From assembly GCF_004341205.1 (NCBI RefSeq), contig NZ_SLUL01000007.1:62001-126000 (forward strand): 64,000 nucleotides of DNA, written 5' to 3'. The DNA is from Thermolongibacillus altinsuensis. Its GTDB lineage: Bacteria; Bacillota; Bacilli; Bacillales; Anoxybacillaceae. Shown here piece after piece: positions 28,873-38,548 of this stretch (position 1 is the stretch's first letter; every line of letters begins with the position of its first letter). The translations under genes were made by a program, and so were the position numbers. The notes below the pieces were generated by a model. The model saw only the letters and a program-made list of their open reading frames with translations. It was not told the DNA's origin and did not search any database.

Positions 28873-29772
28873 TTAGTACAGCGACTCTTCTTTTGAAAAT
28901 TTCCGTTGTAGAATCGTCGCAATTAAAATGATAATCGCAAGCGCGAACGCTAATGCTGCCGCATACCCCATTGTACCTAATGACTTAAAGGCGTATTGAT
29001 AAATAAGAAGCACAACTGTTAATGTCGAGTTGTTCGGTCCGCCTGAACCCTGTGAGAAAATGTAAGACTGGTCAAACAATTGGAACGTACCGATTAGACC
29101 CATAATGACAACAAATGAAGTGACCGGTTTTAAATTTGGCACCGTAATATACCAAAACTTTTGCCATGCATTTGCCCCATCTAATTCCGCTGCTTCGTAA
29201 AGCGAATCAGGAATATCTTGCAGCGCTGCCAAATAGATAACCATAAAATATGGAGCCGTCGACCAAATATTCATAATCATGATCGCATTTAACGCAACGG
29301 AAGGATCTCCTAACCAGTTATAGGTGGGTAAACCAAAAAATTTGAGCACATGGTTAATGAGTCCGTTTTGGTTGTACATCCACATAAAAATAAGCGTTAA
29401 CACCGCAGATGAAGTTAATGTCGGCAAGAAGTAAACGATGCGGAAAAACTTTTGCCCTTTCAATCCAGCATTTAATGTTGCCGCTAACACAAGCGCTAAA
29501 ATCGTTTGCGCTGGAACGACAATGGCCACATATTTGACAGTATTCCAAAGCGCAATTTTCGCCCGAGTATCATCAAGCATACGCTTAAAGTTATCAAGTC
29601 CAACAAACTCAAAGCTCGTCGTCCCTAAAAATTGCACTTTATGAAAAGCGAGATAAATCGCAAACAAAATCGGACCAATAATAAATAGAAGAAGAACGAA
29701 CAAAGCCGGGGACATTAATAAATAACCTGAACCAGCTTCTCGCAACGCTTTTTTCGAAAACACTTTTCTCAT
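28873..29772 (-). CDS. Sugar ABC transporter permease, MalF-like
   Basis: 299 residues, six membrane segments, EAA loop YEAAELDGANAWQKFWYITVP. ATG 29772 is used since GGGAG lies 9 nt upstream; the earlier ATG is too close. Partner of the following permease and the binding protein. The 132-bp gap to the binding-protein gene holds two hairpins that probably set the protein ratio. Confidence 0.9.
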   Translation of the reverse strand: MRKVFSKKALREAGSGYLLMSPALFVLLLFIIGPILFAIYLAFHKVQFLGTTSFEFVGLDNFKRMLDDTRAKIALWNTVKYVAIVVPAQTILALVLAATLNAGLKGQKFFRIVYFLPTLTSSAVLTLIFMWMYNQNGLINHVLKFFGLPTYNWLGDPSVALNAIMIMNIWSTAPYFMVIYLAALQDIPDSLYEAAELDGANAWQKFWYITVPNLKPVTSFVVIMGLIGTFQLFDQSYIFSQGSGGPNNSTLTVVLLIYQYAFKSLGTMGYAAALAFALAIIILIATILQRKFSKEESLY

Positions 29773-29818
29773 GCTTTTCATCTCCCTTGCATAATGAAGA
29801 GAATATCGCTATTCTCCT

Positions 29819-29855
29819 CTTTCTAGTGAAGCGTCCAAACCACTTCACTAGAAAG
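29819..29855 (-). other. Intercistronic hairpin, perfect 13-bp arms
   Basis: CTTTCTAGTGAAG (29819-29831) and CTTCACTAGAAAG (29843-29855) around 11 nt. No T-run, so it is probably an mRNA-processing or stability structure rather than a terminator. Confidence 0.75.
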
Positions 29856-29878
29856 AAGTGAACAGCAAAGATTGGGGA

Positions 29879-29900
29879 GGGAGGAGAAGCATCTCCTCCC
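29879..29900 (-). other. Intercistronic hairpin right after the binding-protein gene
   Basis: GGGAGGAGA-AGCA-TCTCCTCCC, 9-bp perfect stem a few bases past the stop codon, without a T-run. Such a stem can protect the 3' end of the binding-protein message. Confidence 0.75.
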
Positions 29901-29904
29901 GCCA

Positions 29905-31176
29905 TTATTTCGCCTCAATTTCTTTATTGGCTGTTTCTTGTGCTTCTTTTAATGCTTCCGCTAATGGACGTTCACCTAAAAACGCGCTCACGAATTGGTT
30001 GTTAAAGTTATTCATAATAATCGGCAAGTTCGTTCCGTTTTGCCATACGGTTGCGTACTCTGCACCTGCAACAAACACTTTACGAAGTTCGTCTTTGTCA
30101 TAACCTAATTCAGCCGCAACAGACTTGCGTGTTGGCAATGTATATCCTTTGCTTGTCCAGATTTTCATTCCTTCTTTACCAGTTAAGAACGAAATCAATT
30201 TCCACGCCGCCTCTTTATTCTTAGATGATGCGTTCATGACATAAGCAACGGTATACGCCATCGTTCTTTTTTGACCGTTAATCGTTGGCATTTCAGCTGT
30301 ACCAAATTCGATATTCGGGAATGTTTCTTGTAAGAAATTAATCGCCCAGTTTCCTTCAATCACCATCGCCGCTTTTCCTTGGCCGAACATCTCACCGCCC
30401 CAGCTAGCGCCAACTTCGCTCGGTTGCGCTGCTGATTTATCTTTCAAGTGCATATCCACGATCGGCTGTAACGCCTCAACTACTTTCGGATCCGCAAAGC
30501 TTGCTTTATTATCCGTTACAACTTTGCCTCCTTTTGATTCAGCAATGTAGTAAAGACGCGCCAATTCTGGAGCGACACCGAAACCGTACACTTCTGTTCC
30601 TTTTGTTAACTTTTTCGCTGCTTCGCGAAGCTCATCCCATGTTTTCGGAACTTCTAATCCCGCTTCTTCAAACATTTTTTTGTTGTAAAATAATGCAAGT
30701 GTTGAGTAGTCTTTCGGGAATCCGTAAATTTTGCCGTCTTCTCCTTTGAATGCATCAAGTAAAGGCTTTTCAAAATCATTGATATCAAAATCATCTGTTA
30801 CATATTGATCAAGCGGCTCTAATACGCCTGTTTCAATTAGAGCAGGAGCTTCAAACGCATCAAGATAAAAGACATCTGGACCTTCGCCGCCAATTAAACG
30901 AGTTTTAATCACATCCATGTATTGTTCCGAAATGACTTCATACTTCACTTTAATGTTCGGATATTTTTTCTCAAACTCATCCAACGTTTGTTTAAGCAAT
31001 TTTTGCTCCACTGGGTTGCCGCCCCAACCGGCTAACGTAACTTCAACTTTTTCATCAGCAGCTTGTTTGTCGCCTTCTTTTTCGGCTGCTTTTTCTCCAC
31101 CGCTGCATCCAGTTAAAACGCTTCCAAAAAGCATAGTCGAAACACCAACAGTTGCCAACCATTTTTTCTTATTCAT
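29905..31176 (-). CDS. Extracellular sugar-binding lipoprotein, MalE-like
   Basis: 423 residues. Signal peptide with lipobox LTGC (Cys24), then a Gly/Lys/Glu linker and the solute-binding family 1 fold (ITVSEQYMDV-type region near 80, GPDVFYLD, YGFPKDYSTLALFYNKK). It captures an oligosaccharide, probably an alpha-glucobiose given the GH65 phosphorylase in the operon. Ribosome site AAAGGGG. The gene is followed by two stabilising hairpins. Confidence 0.92.
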   Translation of the reverse strand: MNKKKWLATVGVSTMLFGSVLTGCSGGEKAAEKEGDKQAADEKVEVTLAGWGGNPVEQKLLKQTLDEFEKKYPNIKVKYEVISEQYMDVIKTRLIGGEGPDVFYLDAFEAPALIETGVLEPLDQYVTDDFDINDFEKPLLDAFKGEDGKIYGFPKDYSTLALFYNKKMFEEAGLEVPKTWDELREAAKKLTKGTEVYGFGVAPELARLYYIAESKGGKVVTDNKASFADPKVVEALQPIVDMHLKDKSAAQPSEVGASWGGEMFGQGKAAMVIEGNWAINFLQETFPNIEFGTAEMPTINGQKRTMAYTVAYVMNASSKNKEAAWKLISFLTGKEGMKIWTSKGYTLPTRKSVAAELGYDKDELRKVFVAGAEYATVWQNGTNLPIIMNNFNNQFVSAFLGERPLAEALKEAQETANKEIEAK

Positions 31177-31238
31177 CCTGTAAAACCCCTTTCTTTTTTT
31201 GTGAAATCTATAGGAAGGGGGAGATCCCCTTCATCTCG

Positions 31239-31910
31239 CTATTTTTGTTGAAAGGCTTTAAGAATGCTTTCGTAATTTAAGTCGGCTGTGCTCTCAACGA
31301 TGTAATCAGCATCTTTCATCGCCTCTTTTGTGCCGACACCAACCGCGAACATGTTCGCGGCCTTAATGGCTTGAATGCCTGCTTCCGCATCCTCAACGCC
31401 TACACATTCAACGCATGGTACACCGAGTTGCTGGGCAGCTGTCAGGAAAATTTCAGGATGCGGTTTGCTATGTTGAATGTTGGCTGCATCGACAATCGTG
31501 TCAAAGTAACCGCCGATTTGCAGGCGCTCAATGACCGCAAAAGCGTTTTTGCTCGCTGAAGCCAGCCCGATTTTAATTCCTCGCTTCTTCAAATCTTCTA
31601 ACAGCTCCGCAATTCCCGGAAGCAAATCATTTGGCGTAATCTTCTCAATAAGCTGTTTGTAGTGTTCATTTTTCTTTGCAGCCAGCGCCTCTTTCTCTTC
31701 TTTCGTATAGCGTTCGGCTTGATTGCCGAACGCTAAAATTCGCTCTAATGATTCCATGCGGCTGACACCTTTTAACTGTTCATTAAACTCGCGGTCGAAA
31801 AAGATGCCCAGCTCCTCCGCGAGCTGTTTCCAGGCTAAATAGTGATACTCTGCCGTATCGGTGATGACGCCATCTAAGTCGAAAATGAACGCGCTAATCT
31901 TTTTCGTCAT
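31239..31910 (-). CDS. pgmB: Beta-phosphoglucomutase
   Basis: 223-residue HAD enzyme that converts beta-glucose-1-phosphate, the product of GH65 phosphorylases, to glucose-6-phosphate. IFDLDGVITDTAEYHYLAWKQ contains the nucleophile and acid Asp pair; LASASKNAF and VGVEDAEAGIQAI are the other HAD motifs. It lies 20 bp after the phosphorylase gene. Its ribosome site (GAGAGGG) is rather far, about 11 nt, from the ATG. Confidence 0.93.
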   Translation of the reverse strand: MTKKISAFIFDLDGVITDTAEYHYLAWKQLAEELGIFFDREFNEQLKGVSRMESLERILAFGNQAERYTKEEKEALAAKKNEHYKQLIEKITPNDLLPGIAELLEDLKKRGIKIGLASASKNAFAVIERLQIGGYFDTIVDAANIQHSKPHPEIFLTAAQQLGVPCVECVGVEDAEAGIQAIKAANMFAVGVGTKEAMKDADYIVESTADLNYESILKAFQQK

Positions 31911-31929
31911 GTCTATAAAAACCCTCTCT

Positions 31930-34272
31930 TTATGTTAATGGAATCGTTTTTTCATCGCTTACTTCGTGGATGGTGCCAAACACTTCAAACACAACTTTTT
32001 CGTTTTCGTTTGTTACTTTTTTAACGTGAAGTGTTTCATGAGTGACCGTCACTTCAAGACGATCGCCGCGCCAATAAATCGGGAACACTAACTTTTTCCA
32101 CTGTTTTGGCAATTTTGGATTGATGCGCAGCTTGCCATCTAACATGCGCACGCCGCCAAAACCGCACACGACAGATTGCCATATTCCGCCAATGGAAGCT
32201 GTATGCATGCCATGATCAGATGATTTCATATTTGGGCCTAAGTCGATGCGAGCAGCGCGCTCAAATAATTCATACGCTAATTCGCGATCATCCATATCGC
32301 TTGCCAAAATGCAGTGTGTTGACAAGCTTAATGAAGAGTCGTGCAATGTTTTTGGCTCATAATAATTCCAGTTGGCTCGCTTCACTTCTTGCGAGAATTT
32401 ATTTTCAAGCAAGTAGAACAACACCATAACGTCCGCTTGCTTAGAAACTTGAATATTGTTGACTTGCTCCATGTTGTAGTCTTCAAAGATCGTGCCGACT
32501 TGCGTTTGATTTTTATATTTCGTTAAATCGATAATTTGTTTTGTTAAATATGTGTCATCTTGCGGAATGACTAAATCTTCTTCGCGCGGTTGCGGCAAGT
32601 AAATTTTATCGACTTTTTCTGTCCACTTTTTGTATGCATCATCGAGATTTAATTTCTCGTTTAGCTTTTCTAAAATTTCTGGCCGATGTTGTTTTAACTC
32701 TTCATAGTAGCGAATCGCTGTTTGAATGTTCCAATGCGCCATATAGTTTGTAAATGCATTATTGTTGACATGTTCTTTATACTCATCTGGACCGATGACA
32801 TCATTAATGTGGTATTCTTGCTTTTCCTCATTCCATTCAAGGCGACTCGCCCAGAACGTCGCTGTATCAAATAGCATTTCGTACCCGTAGCGATCCATAA
32901 AATCTTGATCGCCAGTGACTTGGTAATATTGCCATACGGCATAAGCGATATCGCTCGTAATATGTTGTTCAATAAATCCACACCAAATTTTTGTCGCCTT
33001 TCCTGTAACGATATCGACCGCACCCCATTCAGGTGTCACTTCGTCACCAGTGAAAGCCGACTCCCACGGATACATCGCTCCTTCGTATCCGTTTGCCCGC
33101 GCTTTTCTTCTTGCCCCTTCAATGGTGTTATAGCGATATTCAAGCAAGCTGCGCGCCACTTTCGGGAACGTGTATGTAAAGAACGGAAGAATGAAAATCT
33201 CCGTATCCCAGAAAGAATGTCCTTTGTATCCTTCTCCTGTTAATCCTTTTGCTGCAACACCGAAACGGTTATCATGGGCAGGCGTCATGATGATAAGATG
33301 ATAGTGTGCAAAACGAATCGCTAATTGATCGAAATCGTTTTCACTTTCAATGGTAATCTCCATCTCTTTCCAACGTTTTGCCCATTCCGAAACGTTTTCG
33401 GCAAACAGTTGATCGTACCCTTTTTTCGCTTCTTCTTTTAGGTTGTTCAACGAATCTTCGCGTAATTGTTCAAGGCTATAGTTTTCATGATCGTATTCTT
33501 TATCGCGGCTTGTATAAACGTTTGAAATTTTTTCAAACGTCAACTTTTGCCCTTTTTGCAATTGGAATGTTGTTTCAATAAACACTTTGCGGCGACCCAT
33601 CACCATACGCGGATCTTTTTCTATTTCCTCGCCATCAATCGCATAGCGATGTGTTGTGTTAAAGACAAAATCAATTTTTGATTCCGTTGTTTTTTGAAGC
33701 AGTTGCAAATATTTTTTATCAAAAATGCGCTTTTCTCCTTCATGGAAATGCTGCACTCCTGTGTTTGTCATCTGTCCGTTAATGCCTGAACCGATTTTAA
33801 TTTCCGCATCGCTATTGAGCGCTGTCACTTCCATTTTCATTCCGATTAAATGCAAGTTTTTTAGCGATACAAATCGTCTAAATAAAAACTCGAATTGCTC
33901 ACCACGGCGATTTTCCCAAATAACATGACGAATTAATTCTGCCGTTTTTACATTTAAATCGCGGCGATAGTGAATGATTTTTCCTTTTTCTAACGAAAAT
34001 TTTTCACCGTTGATCCAAATGTCTAACTCAACAACGTCAGCAGCATTGGGCAATTCGGTTACTTCATATTCATCAAACTGATTAAATGTCCCAGCAATAA
34101 ACAAGTTGCGCACTTGACCTAAGTAAGACTCTTCTGTTGACGAACGAAGCCCCATATAACCATTTCCAAGCGCCATAATCGATTCGCATTTTCCAAGGTG
34201 ATGCGGATTAAATTCCACTTCAGAAACAATCCAGTTTTTATATTCTCCCGTCCCTAAGTCGTACCTTAGCAT
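31930..34272 (-). CDS. GH65 alpha-glucoside phosphorylase (specificity unresolved)
   Basis: 780 residues, the usual length of GH65 inverting phosphorylases. It would split an alpha-linked disaccharide with phosphate to glucose plus beta-glucose-1-phosphate in the cytoplasm. The catalytic Glu is in VIGPDEYKEHVNNNAFTNY; GHSFWDTEIFILPFF lies in the (alpha/alpha)6 barrel and HGMHTASIGGIWQSVVCGFGG near the phosphate site. The N-terminus (MALGNGYMGLRSS) is closer to the kojibiose/trehalose-type branch than to B. subtilis maltose phosphorylase YvdK, as I recall them. The adjacent pgmB and CUT1 transporter fit. A palindromic LacI operator lies 40 bp upstream. Confidence 0.88.
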   Translation of the reverse strand: MLRYDLGTGEYKNWIVSEVEFNPHHLGKCESIMALGNGYMGLRSSTEESYLGQVRNLFIAGTFNQFDEYEVTELPNAADVVELDIWINGEKFSLEKGKIIHYRRDLNVKTAELIRHVIWENRRGEQFEFLFRRFVSLKNLHLIGMKMEVTALNSDAEIKIGSGINGQMTNTGVQHFHEGEKRIFDKKYLQLLQKTTESKIDFVFNTTHRYAIDGEEIEKDPRMVMGRRKVFIETTFQLQKGQKLTFEKISNVYTSRDKEYDHENYSLEQLREDSLNNLKEEAKKGYDQLFAENVSEWAKRWKEMEITIESENDFDQLAIRFAHYHLIIMTPAHDNRFGVAAKGLTGEGYKGHSFWDTEIFILPFFTYTFPKVARSLLEYRYNTIEGARRKARANGYEGAMYPWESAFTGDEVTPEWGAVDIVTGKATKIWCGFIEQHITSDIAYAVWQYYQVTGDQDFMDRYGYEMLFDTATFWASRLEWNEEKQEYHINDVIGPDEYKEHVNNNAFTNYMAHWNIQTAIRYYEELKQHRPEILEKLNEKLNLDDAYKKWTEKVDKIYLPQPREEDLVIPQDDTYLTKQIIDLTKYKNQTQVGTIFEDYNMEQVNNIQVSKQADVMVLFYLLENKFSQEVKRANWNYYEPKTLHDSSLSLSTHCILASDMDDRELAYELFERAARIDLGPNMKSSDHGMHTASIGGIWQSVVCGFGGVRMLDGKLRINPKLPKQWKKLVFPIYWRGDRLEVTVTHETLHVKKVTNENEKVVFEVFGTIHEVSDEKTIPLT

Positions 34273-34312
34273 CGCAAACTTCCTTTCTATTAATTTACTA
34301 AAAAATCAAAAA

Positions 34313-34326
34313 CCGAAACGTTTCGG
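34313..34326. promoter_or_regulatory. LacI-type operator upstream of the phosphorylase
   Basis: CCGAAACGTTTCGG, perfect 14-bp palindrome; near-copy at 35389-35402. Confidence 0.8.
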
Positions 34327-34348
34327 AAAAGTTGTTTTTAAAAAGGGA

Positions 34349-35377
34349 CTACATTCGTCCCTTTAGCAATTGATTCTTTTTTGTCGATTCGCGAACAATT
34401 AATTGCGTTCGAAGCATGACGACTTTCGCTTCTTTTCCTTCAAGCATTTCGACTAACATGCTTGCGGCTTCATAGCCCATTTGAAATCTATTTTGCGCAA
34501 TCGTTGTCAATGATGGAGAAACATATGAAGCTAACAAAATATCATCATAACCGACGACGGAAACATCATCCGGCACACTGAGCCCCATTTGTTTGAGCGC
34601 TTTCACCACGCCTAGCGCCATCAAATCGCTGGCGCAAAAAATAGCCGTGATTTCACGATGTTTACTAAAAAGCTCAAGCGCTTTTTTCTCCGCCACTTCT
34701 TCAGAAAATTCGCCGTTTACAATCCAATCATCGTTGATCGCTACATTCGCTTCTTCCATCGCTTGGCGAAAGCCTTCAAGCCTTTGTTTGCTTACGAACG
34801 CATAGTCATGCCCATTCATCATGGCAATGTTTTCATGCCCTAACTCGATTAAATGTTGGACTGCTTTTTTCGCCCCCAACACATTATCGGTCGTTACATA
34901 GCCAACTTTGTCCGATTGAATCGGAATATCAATTAAAACGCAAGGAATATCGCTTTCCACTACCTCTGTTAAATACGGATCGTCCGTCTTAATGCCTTGA
35001 AGAATGACGCCATCGACTCTTCGTTCCCGGCAAAGCTGGGAATACGTCTTCTCTCTTTGTTTTGTCGAATTTGTACTGAATAAAATTAAATCGTAGTCTG
35101 TTTTGGCGATATAATCGTTAATTCCCGTCAGCACCTCAAACGTAAAATTATCTTTTATCGCTGAATGATTCATTCCAGATACAAGCAATCCGATCGTTTT
35201 GGATTTGTTCATGACAAGACTGCGCGCTAGCGTATTCGGACTATAATTGAGTTGCTTAGCGATTTCGATAATTTTTTGGCGCGTTTTTTCACTGACATCA
35301 GGGTAACCATTTAATGCTCGCGATACCGTTGTAACAGAAACTCCAGCTACCTTCGCAATATCTTTAATTGTTGTCAC
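34349..35377 (-). CDS. LacI-family transcriptional regulator of the alpha-glucoside operon
   Basis: 342 residues. N-terminal DNA-binding head TIKDIAKVAGVSVTTVSRALNGY, then a periplasmic-binding-fold sensor domain (GLLVSGMNHSAIKDNF, VSVVGYDDILLASYVSP). GTG 35377 is chosen because GGAGG lies 7-8 nt upstream and it puts the HTH at the usual position; 38 further codons upstream are in promoter sequence. Two near-identical palindromes, ahead of itself and of the phosphorylase gene, suggest it represses both. 76 bp separate it from the phosphorylase. Confidence 0.9.
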   Translation of the reverse strand: MTTIKDIAKVAGVSVTTVSRALNGYPDVSEKTRQKIIEIAKQLNYSPNTLARSLVMNKSKTIGLLVSGMNHSAIKDNFTFEVLTGINDYIAKTDYDLILFSTNSTKQREKTYSQLCRERRVDGVILQGIKTDDPYLTEVVESDIPCVLIDIPIQSDKVGYVTTDNVLGAKKAVQHLIELGHENIAMMNGHDYAFVSKQRLEGFRQAMEEANVAINDDWIVNGEFSEEVAEKKALELFSKHREITAIFCASDLMALGVVKALKQMGLSVPDDVSVVGYDDILLASYVSPSLTTIAQNRFQMGYEAASMLVEMLEGKEAKVVMLRTQLIVRESTKKNQLLKGRM

Positions 35378-35388
35378 TTCTTCTTCCT

Positions 35389-35402
35389 CCAAAACGTTTC
35401 GG
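35389..35402. promoter_or_regulatory. LacI-type operator next to the regulator's own start
   Basis: CCAAAACGTTTCGG, one base different from the perfect palindrome at 34313; it touches the ribosome site, so binding would give autorepression. Confidence 0.7.
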
Positions 35403-35431
35403 ATTCTTTCTGATTGCATTTTAACGTATAA

Positions 35432-35445
35432 TGAAAACGATTGCA
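35432..35445. promoter_or_regulatory. cre-like site upstream of the LacI-family gene
   Basis: TGAAAACGATTGCA matches the CcpA cre pattern in 13 of 14 positions, suggesting catabolite control of the operon. Confidence 0.5.
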
Positions 35446-35572
35446 ACAAAAAACGTGACATTTTTTGGCTGTTTTTTGAACAATCGTCCAAAAAACTTTT
35501 TCAGCAAATCGTATCGCCACTTTTTACATATCATGCTATAATTTTACTTAAAACAGTGAGGGGGGCTCTCGG

Positions 35573-37294
35573 ATGAGAAAAGGAAGAGCGATGTCGATTG
35601 GCCAAAAATATGGTATCGTTTTCATTTTTACAACAACCCTTTTTGTTAGCGTTTTCATTTTTGTCGCCTTGCTTGTCAACAACTTAATGGGAGTTGTGAA
35701 ACAAGTCGAACAAAAAAGTGATCAATCGATTTTAATAACAGAAATTGCCTCGCTTTTTAAACAAAAATATATTACCATTACCGACTATATTACAAACCCA
35801 AAACAAGAAACATTCCAACAATATGAACAACAGTCCACGTTGTTTCATGACAACATGAAACAATTGAAGCCGCATATGAAATCAGACGAAGCTAAAACCA
35901 TTTATAAAGCGACGCTGCTAATGGATGAACAGTTAAATAAACTGTTTTCCGGTGAAATCCAACCGACTGTATTCGCCTATCGCAATCGCGGTGAGCAAAT
36001 TGATGTTTTTCAGCAAATTAGCTTGCAAAACAAAGCAGCGACCATTCGCGATATGAGTATTGAAAAGCTGGATCTGTTAAAAAAACTTGTGACCGAAGAA
36101 CGACATAAACTAGTCAGCGAAATGGATCAAAAAACAAAACAAAATATGTTGATGATGATTATAACGATCATCGCTGCCATTTTACTATCGATCGTCTCAC
36201 TCATAGCCGTGAGCAAAAAAATTAGCCGCAACTTGCGTGAAGCCGTTCATTTATGCAAAGAATTAGCGAGCGGAAACTTGCGCGCGAAGCGAATGAGCTA
36301 TACGAAAAACGATGAAATCGGACAAATTGCGTTAGCGATGAATGAGTTAGCTGATCATTTGCAACAATCGATTGAACAAATTCAAAAATCAGCGGAACAT
36401 GTCAATGAAATGTCACAGACGTTACGCATGAATGCAGAAACAACAACAGAAGCAAACGAACAAATTACACAAGCCATTTTACAAGTTTCAGCAGGTGCAG
36501 AAGAACAAGTAACGATGTCTCAAAAAACAAATGAATCGGTTCATGCGATTTCAGATGAGCTAACGACTGTCATGATGCGCATGGAAGAAACGGTACAACT
36601 CACGACAAACACGACCGAACAAGTTCAACAAGGAGCGCAATTTGTTGAACAAACCATCGAACAAATGCGTCTCATTAATGATCAAATCGATCGTCTATCT
36701 ACCGTCATTCAAACATTGAATGAAAAATCGAAGGAAATTAACAAAATCGTTGGGTTCATCACCGACATTTCGGACCAAACAAATTTGCTTGCTTTAAACG
36801 CGGCCATCGAAGCGGCACGCGCAGGTGAACATGGGAAAGGATTCGGCGTCGTCGCAGGAGAAGTGCGTAAACTAGCCGAACAAACAGCAGCCGCTGCTGG
36901 AAATATTCGCTCGATTCTCGAAGTATCACAGACGCAAACAGCAAACGCGGTCAACGTGATGAACGAGAGCAGTGAATCCTTTAAAAACGGAAATGTTCTC
37001 GTTTCACAAGTTGGGCACATTTTCAAAAATTTATACTCATCCATTATGGATGTAAAAGAGCAAAGCCGAATGGTTTGTCAAGCTATTTTAAATGTGAATG
37101 AAAAAATGAAAACAATGACCGAGGCGGCCGATCAAATTATCGATATTTCTGCTACATCCGCACAAAATATTGAACAAATTGCCGCAACAACAGAAGAGCA
37201 AAACGCGACGATGCAAGAATTGCTCGCTTCTTCCGAGGAACTTGCTAACACAGCAGAGCAATTAAAGCAATCGTTTGCACGTTTTAACATATAA
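35573..37294 (+). CDS. Methyl-accepting chemotaxis protein
   Basis: 573 residues. Membrane segments at about 15-37 and 190-212 flank a helical extracytoplasmic sensor of about 150 residues; a HAMP domain follows, then the coiled-coil signalling domain with the conserved tip [37 protein letters not shown]. The start ATG 35573 has GAGGGGGG upstream; a second ATG ten codons on is also possible. Ligand unknown. It stands alone between the divergent LacI gene and the CdaR-type regulator. Confidence 0.93.
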   Translation: MRKGRAMSIGQKYGIVFIFTTTLFVSVFIFVALLVNNLMGVVKQVEQKSDQSILITEIASLFKQKYITITDYITNPKQETFQQYEQQSTLFHDNMKQLKPHMKSDEAKTIYKATLLMDEQLNKLFSGEIQPTVFAYRNRGEQIDVFQQISLQNKAATIRDMSIEKLDLLKKLVTEERHKLVSEMDQKTKQNMLMMIITIIAAILLSIVSLIAVSKKISRNLREAVHLCKELASGNLRAKRMSYTKNDEIGQIALAMNELADHLQQSIEQIQKSAEHVNEMSQTLRMNAETTTEANEQITQAILQVSAGAEEQVTMSQKTNESVHAISDELTTVMMRMEETVQLTTNTTEQVQQGAQFVEQTIEQMRLINDQIDRLSTVIQTLNEKSKEINKIVGFITDISDQTNLLALNAAIEAARAGEHGKGFGVVAGEVRKLAEQTAAAAGNIRSILEVSQTQTANAVNVMNESSESFKNGNVLVSQVGHIFKNLYSSIMDVKEQSRMVCQAILNVNEKMKTMTEAADQIIDISATSAQNIEQIAATTEEQNATMQELLASSEELANTAEQLKQSFARFNI

Positions 37295-37332
37295 TGCCCA
37301 ATAATCGATGGCTTTTTTAAGAGGTGATCCGT

Positions 37333-38442
37333 GTGCTATTGCCCCATTTAGCGAAAAAGATTGTATCAGAAGTGCGGCGTTTGCTTGATGAAGATATTAT
37401 TATCGTCGATACAAACGGAATCATTATCGCCAGCACTGATTTGGAAAGATTAGGGAATTTTCATGAAGGCGCCTTTCTCGTATGCCAAGAAAAAAAGAAA
37501 CGGATCATTACAAAAGAAGATGAGAGCCGATTGAAAGGTGTGAAAGCAGGTATTAATTTGCCAATCTTTTTCCATGGTGACGTCATCGGCGTCATCGGCA
37601 TTACCGGGGATCCAAAAAAAGTTTCACAATATGGCGAGCTATTGAAGAAAATGACCGAATTGCTTATTCAAGAGAGCTATTACACGGAGCAGTTAGAACT
37701 CGAGTCGCGAGCGCTTGAAGCGTTCGTATTCGACTGGGTGCAACGGCGCGAGTGGTCAACCGTTTTTTATGAAAGGGCACAGCTATTCGGCATCGACCTT
37801 CATCTCCCAAGGCGCGTCATCGTCGGTGCATTTTTTAGCAAAAATGCATCGCTGCAAATCGATATATGGAAATATGTGAAAAAAGCGTGGAACGAACAAG
37901 GGGATGTGATTGTTCGCTGGGGGAACGACCGCTTTCTTATTTTGCAAACCGCTCACATTCATGAAAAAGAACGGATCGCAACAAAAATAAAACATTTGCA
38001 ACATGCGCTTAGCGAAAAATATGGCATCCCCTTCTCTTTCGGCGTTGGAAAAATCGTTTCTGCGAAAAACGTTCATCTTTCCTACAAACAAGCGGAGCGT
38101 GCACTGCACGTCGCCAAACAGACAAATGCGATCATATTTGATGAAGATTTACGATTAGAAATGTGCCTAGAAGAAATTTCGTTGCCAACGCGTGAAGAAT
38201 TTATAAAACGAACGATCGAACCGCTTTTTAACGAACAAGAGTTGTTGGACACGCTACGCACATTTTTTGAGCATCATTTATCTTTAAAGCGAACCGCCCA
38301 AGCGCTACATATTCATATTAATACGCTTCACTACCGACTAAAAAAAATACAAGAATTAACGAATTTGAATATGAAACAAACAGAAGACTTAGTGACGCTT
38401 TATTTAGCGGTTCGTTTTTTAGATGAAAACACAAAAAAATAG
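37333..38442 (+). CDS. CdaR/YsfB-type regulator of glycolate oxidation
   Basis: 369 residues: N-terminal sugar-diacid-recognition domain (LLPHLAKKIVSEVRRLLDEDIIIVDTNG), central GGDEF-like fold, C-terminal helix-turn-helix of the PucR type (LSLKRTAQALHIHINTLHYRLKKI). GTG 37333 fits the GAGGTG site better than the GTG within it at 37324. It directly precedes glcD-glcF as ysfB precedes ysfCD in B. subtilis, so it is probably their activator, sensing glycolate or a related acid. Confidence 0.85.
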   Translation: MLLPHLAKKIVSEVRRLLDEDIIIVDTNGIIIASTDLERLGNFHEGAFLVCQEKKKRIITKEDESRLKGVKAGINLPIFFHGDVIGVIGITGDPKKVSQYGELLKKMTELLIQESYYTEQLELESRALEAFVFDWVQRREWSTVFYERAQLFGIDLHLPRRVIVGAFFSKNASLQIDIWKYVKKAWNEQGDVIVRWGNDRFLILQTAHIHEKERIATKIKHLQHALSEKYGIPFSFGVGKIVSAKNVHLSYKQAERALHVAKQTNAIIFDEDLRLEMCLEEISLPTREEFIKRTIEPLFNEQELLDTLRTFFEHHLSLKRTAQALHIHINTLHYRLKKIQELTNLNMKQTEDLVTLYLAVRFLDENTKK

Positions 38443-38476
38443 ATTGAAAACGTTTTAATTTTATATTTTTATACAT

Positions 38477-38500
38477 AGCGGGTTTCCCTGCTTTTTTTTT
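38477..38500 (+). terminator. Terminator after the CdaR-type gene
   Basis: Short G/C stem AGCGGG-TTT-CCCTGCT with one bulge, followed by a run of nine T's. Confidence 0.7.
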
Positions 38501-38548
38501 ATTCTTACATTACAAATAAAGCAATTGATTACAGAGAGGGTGAACGGC

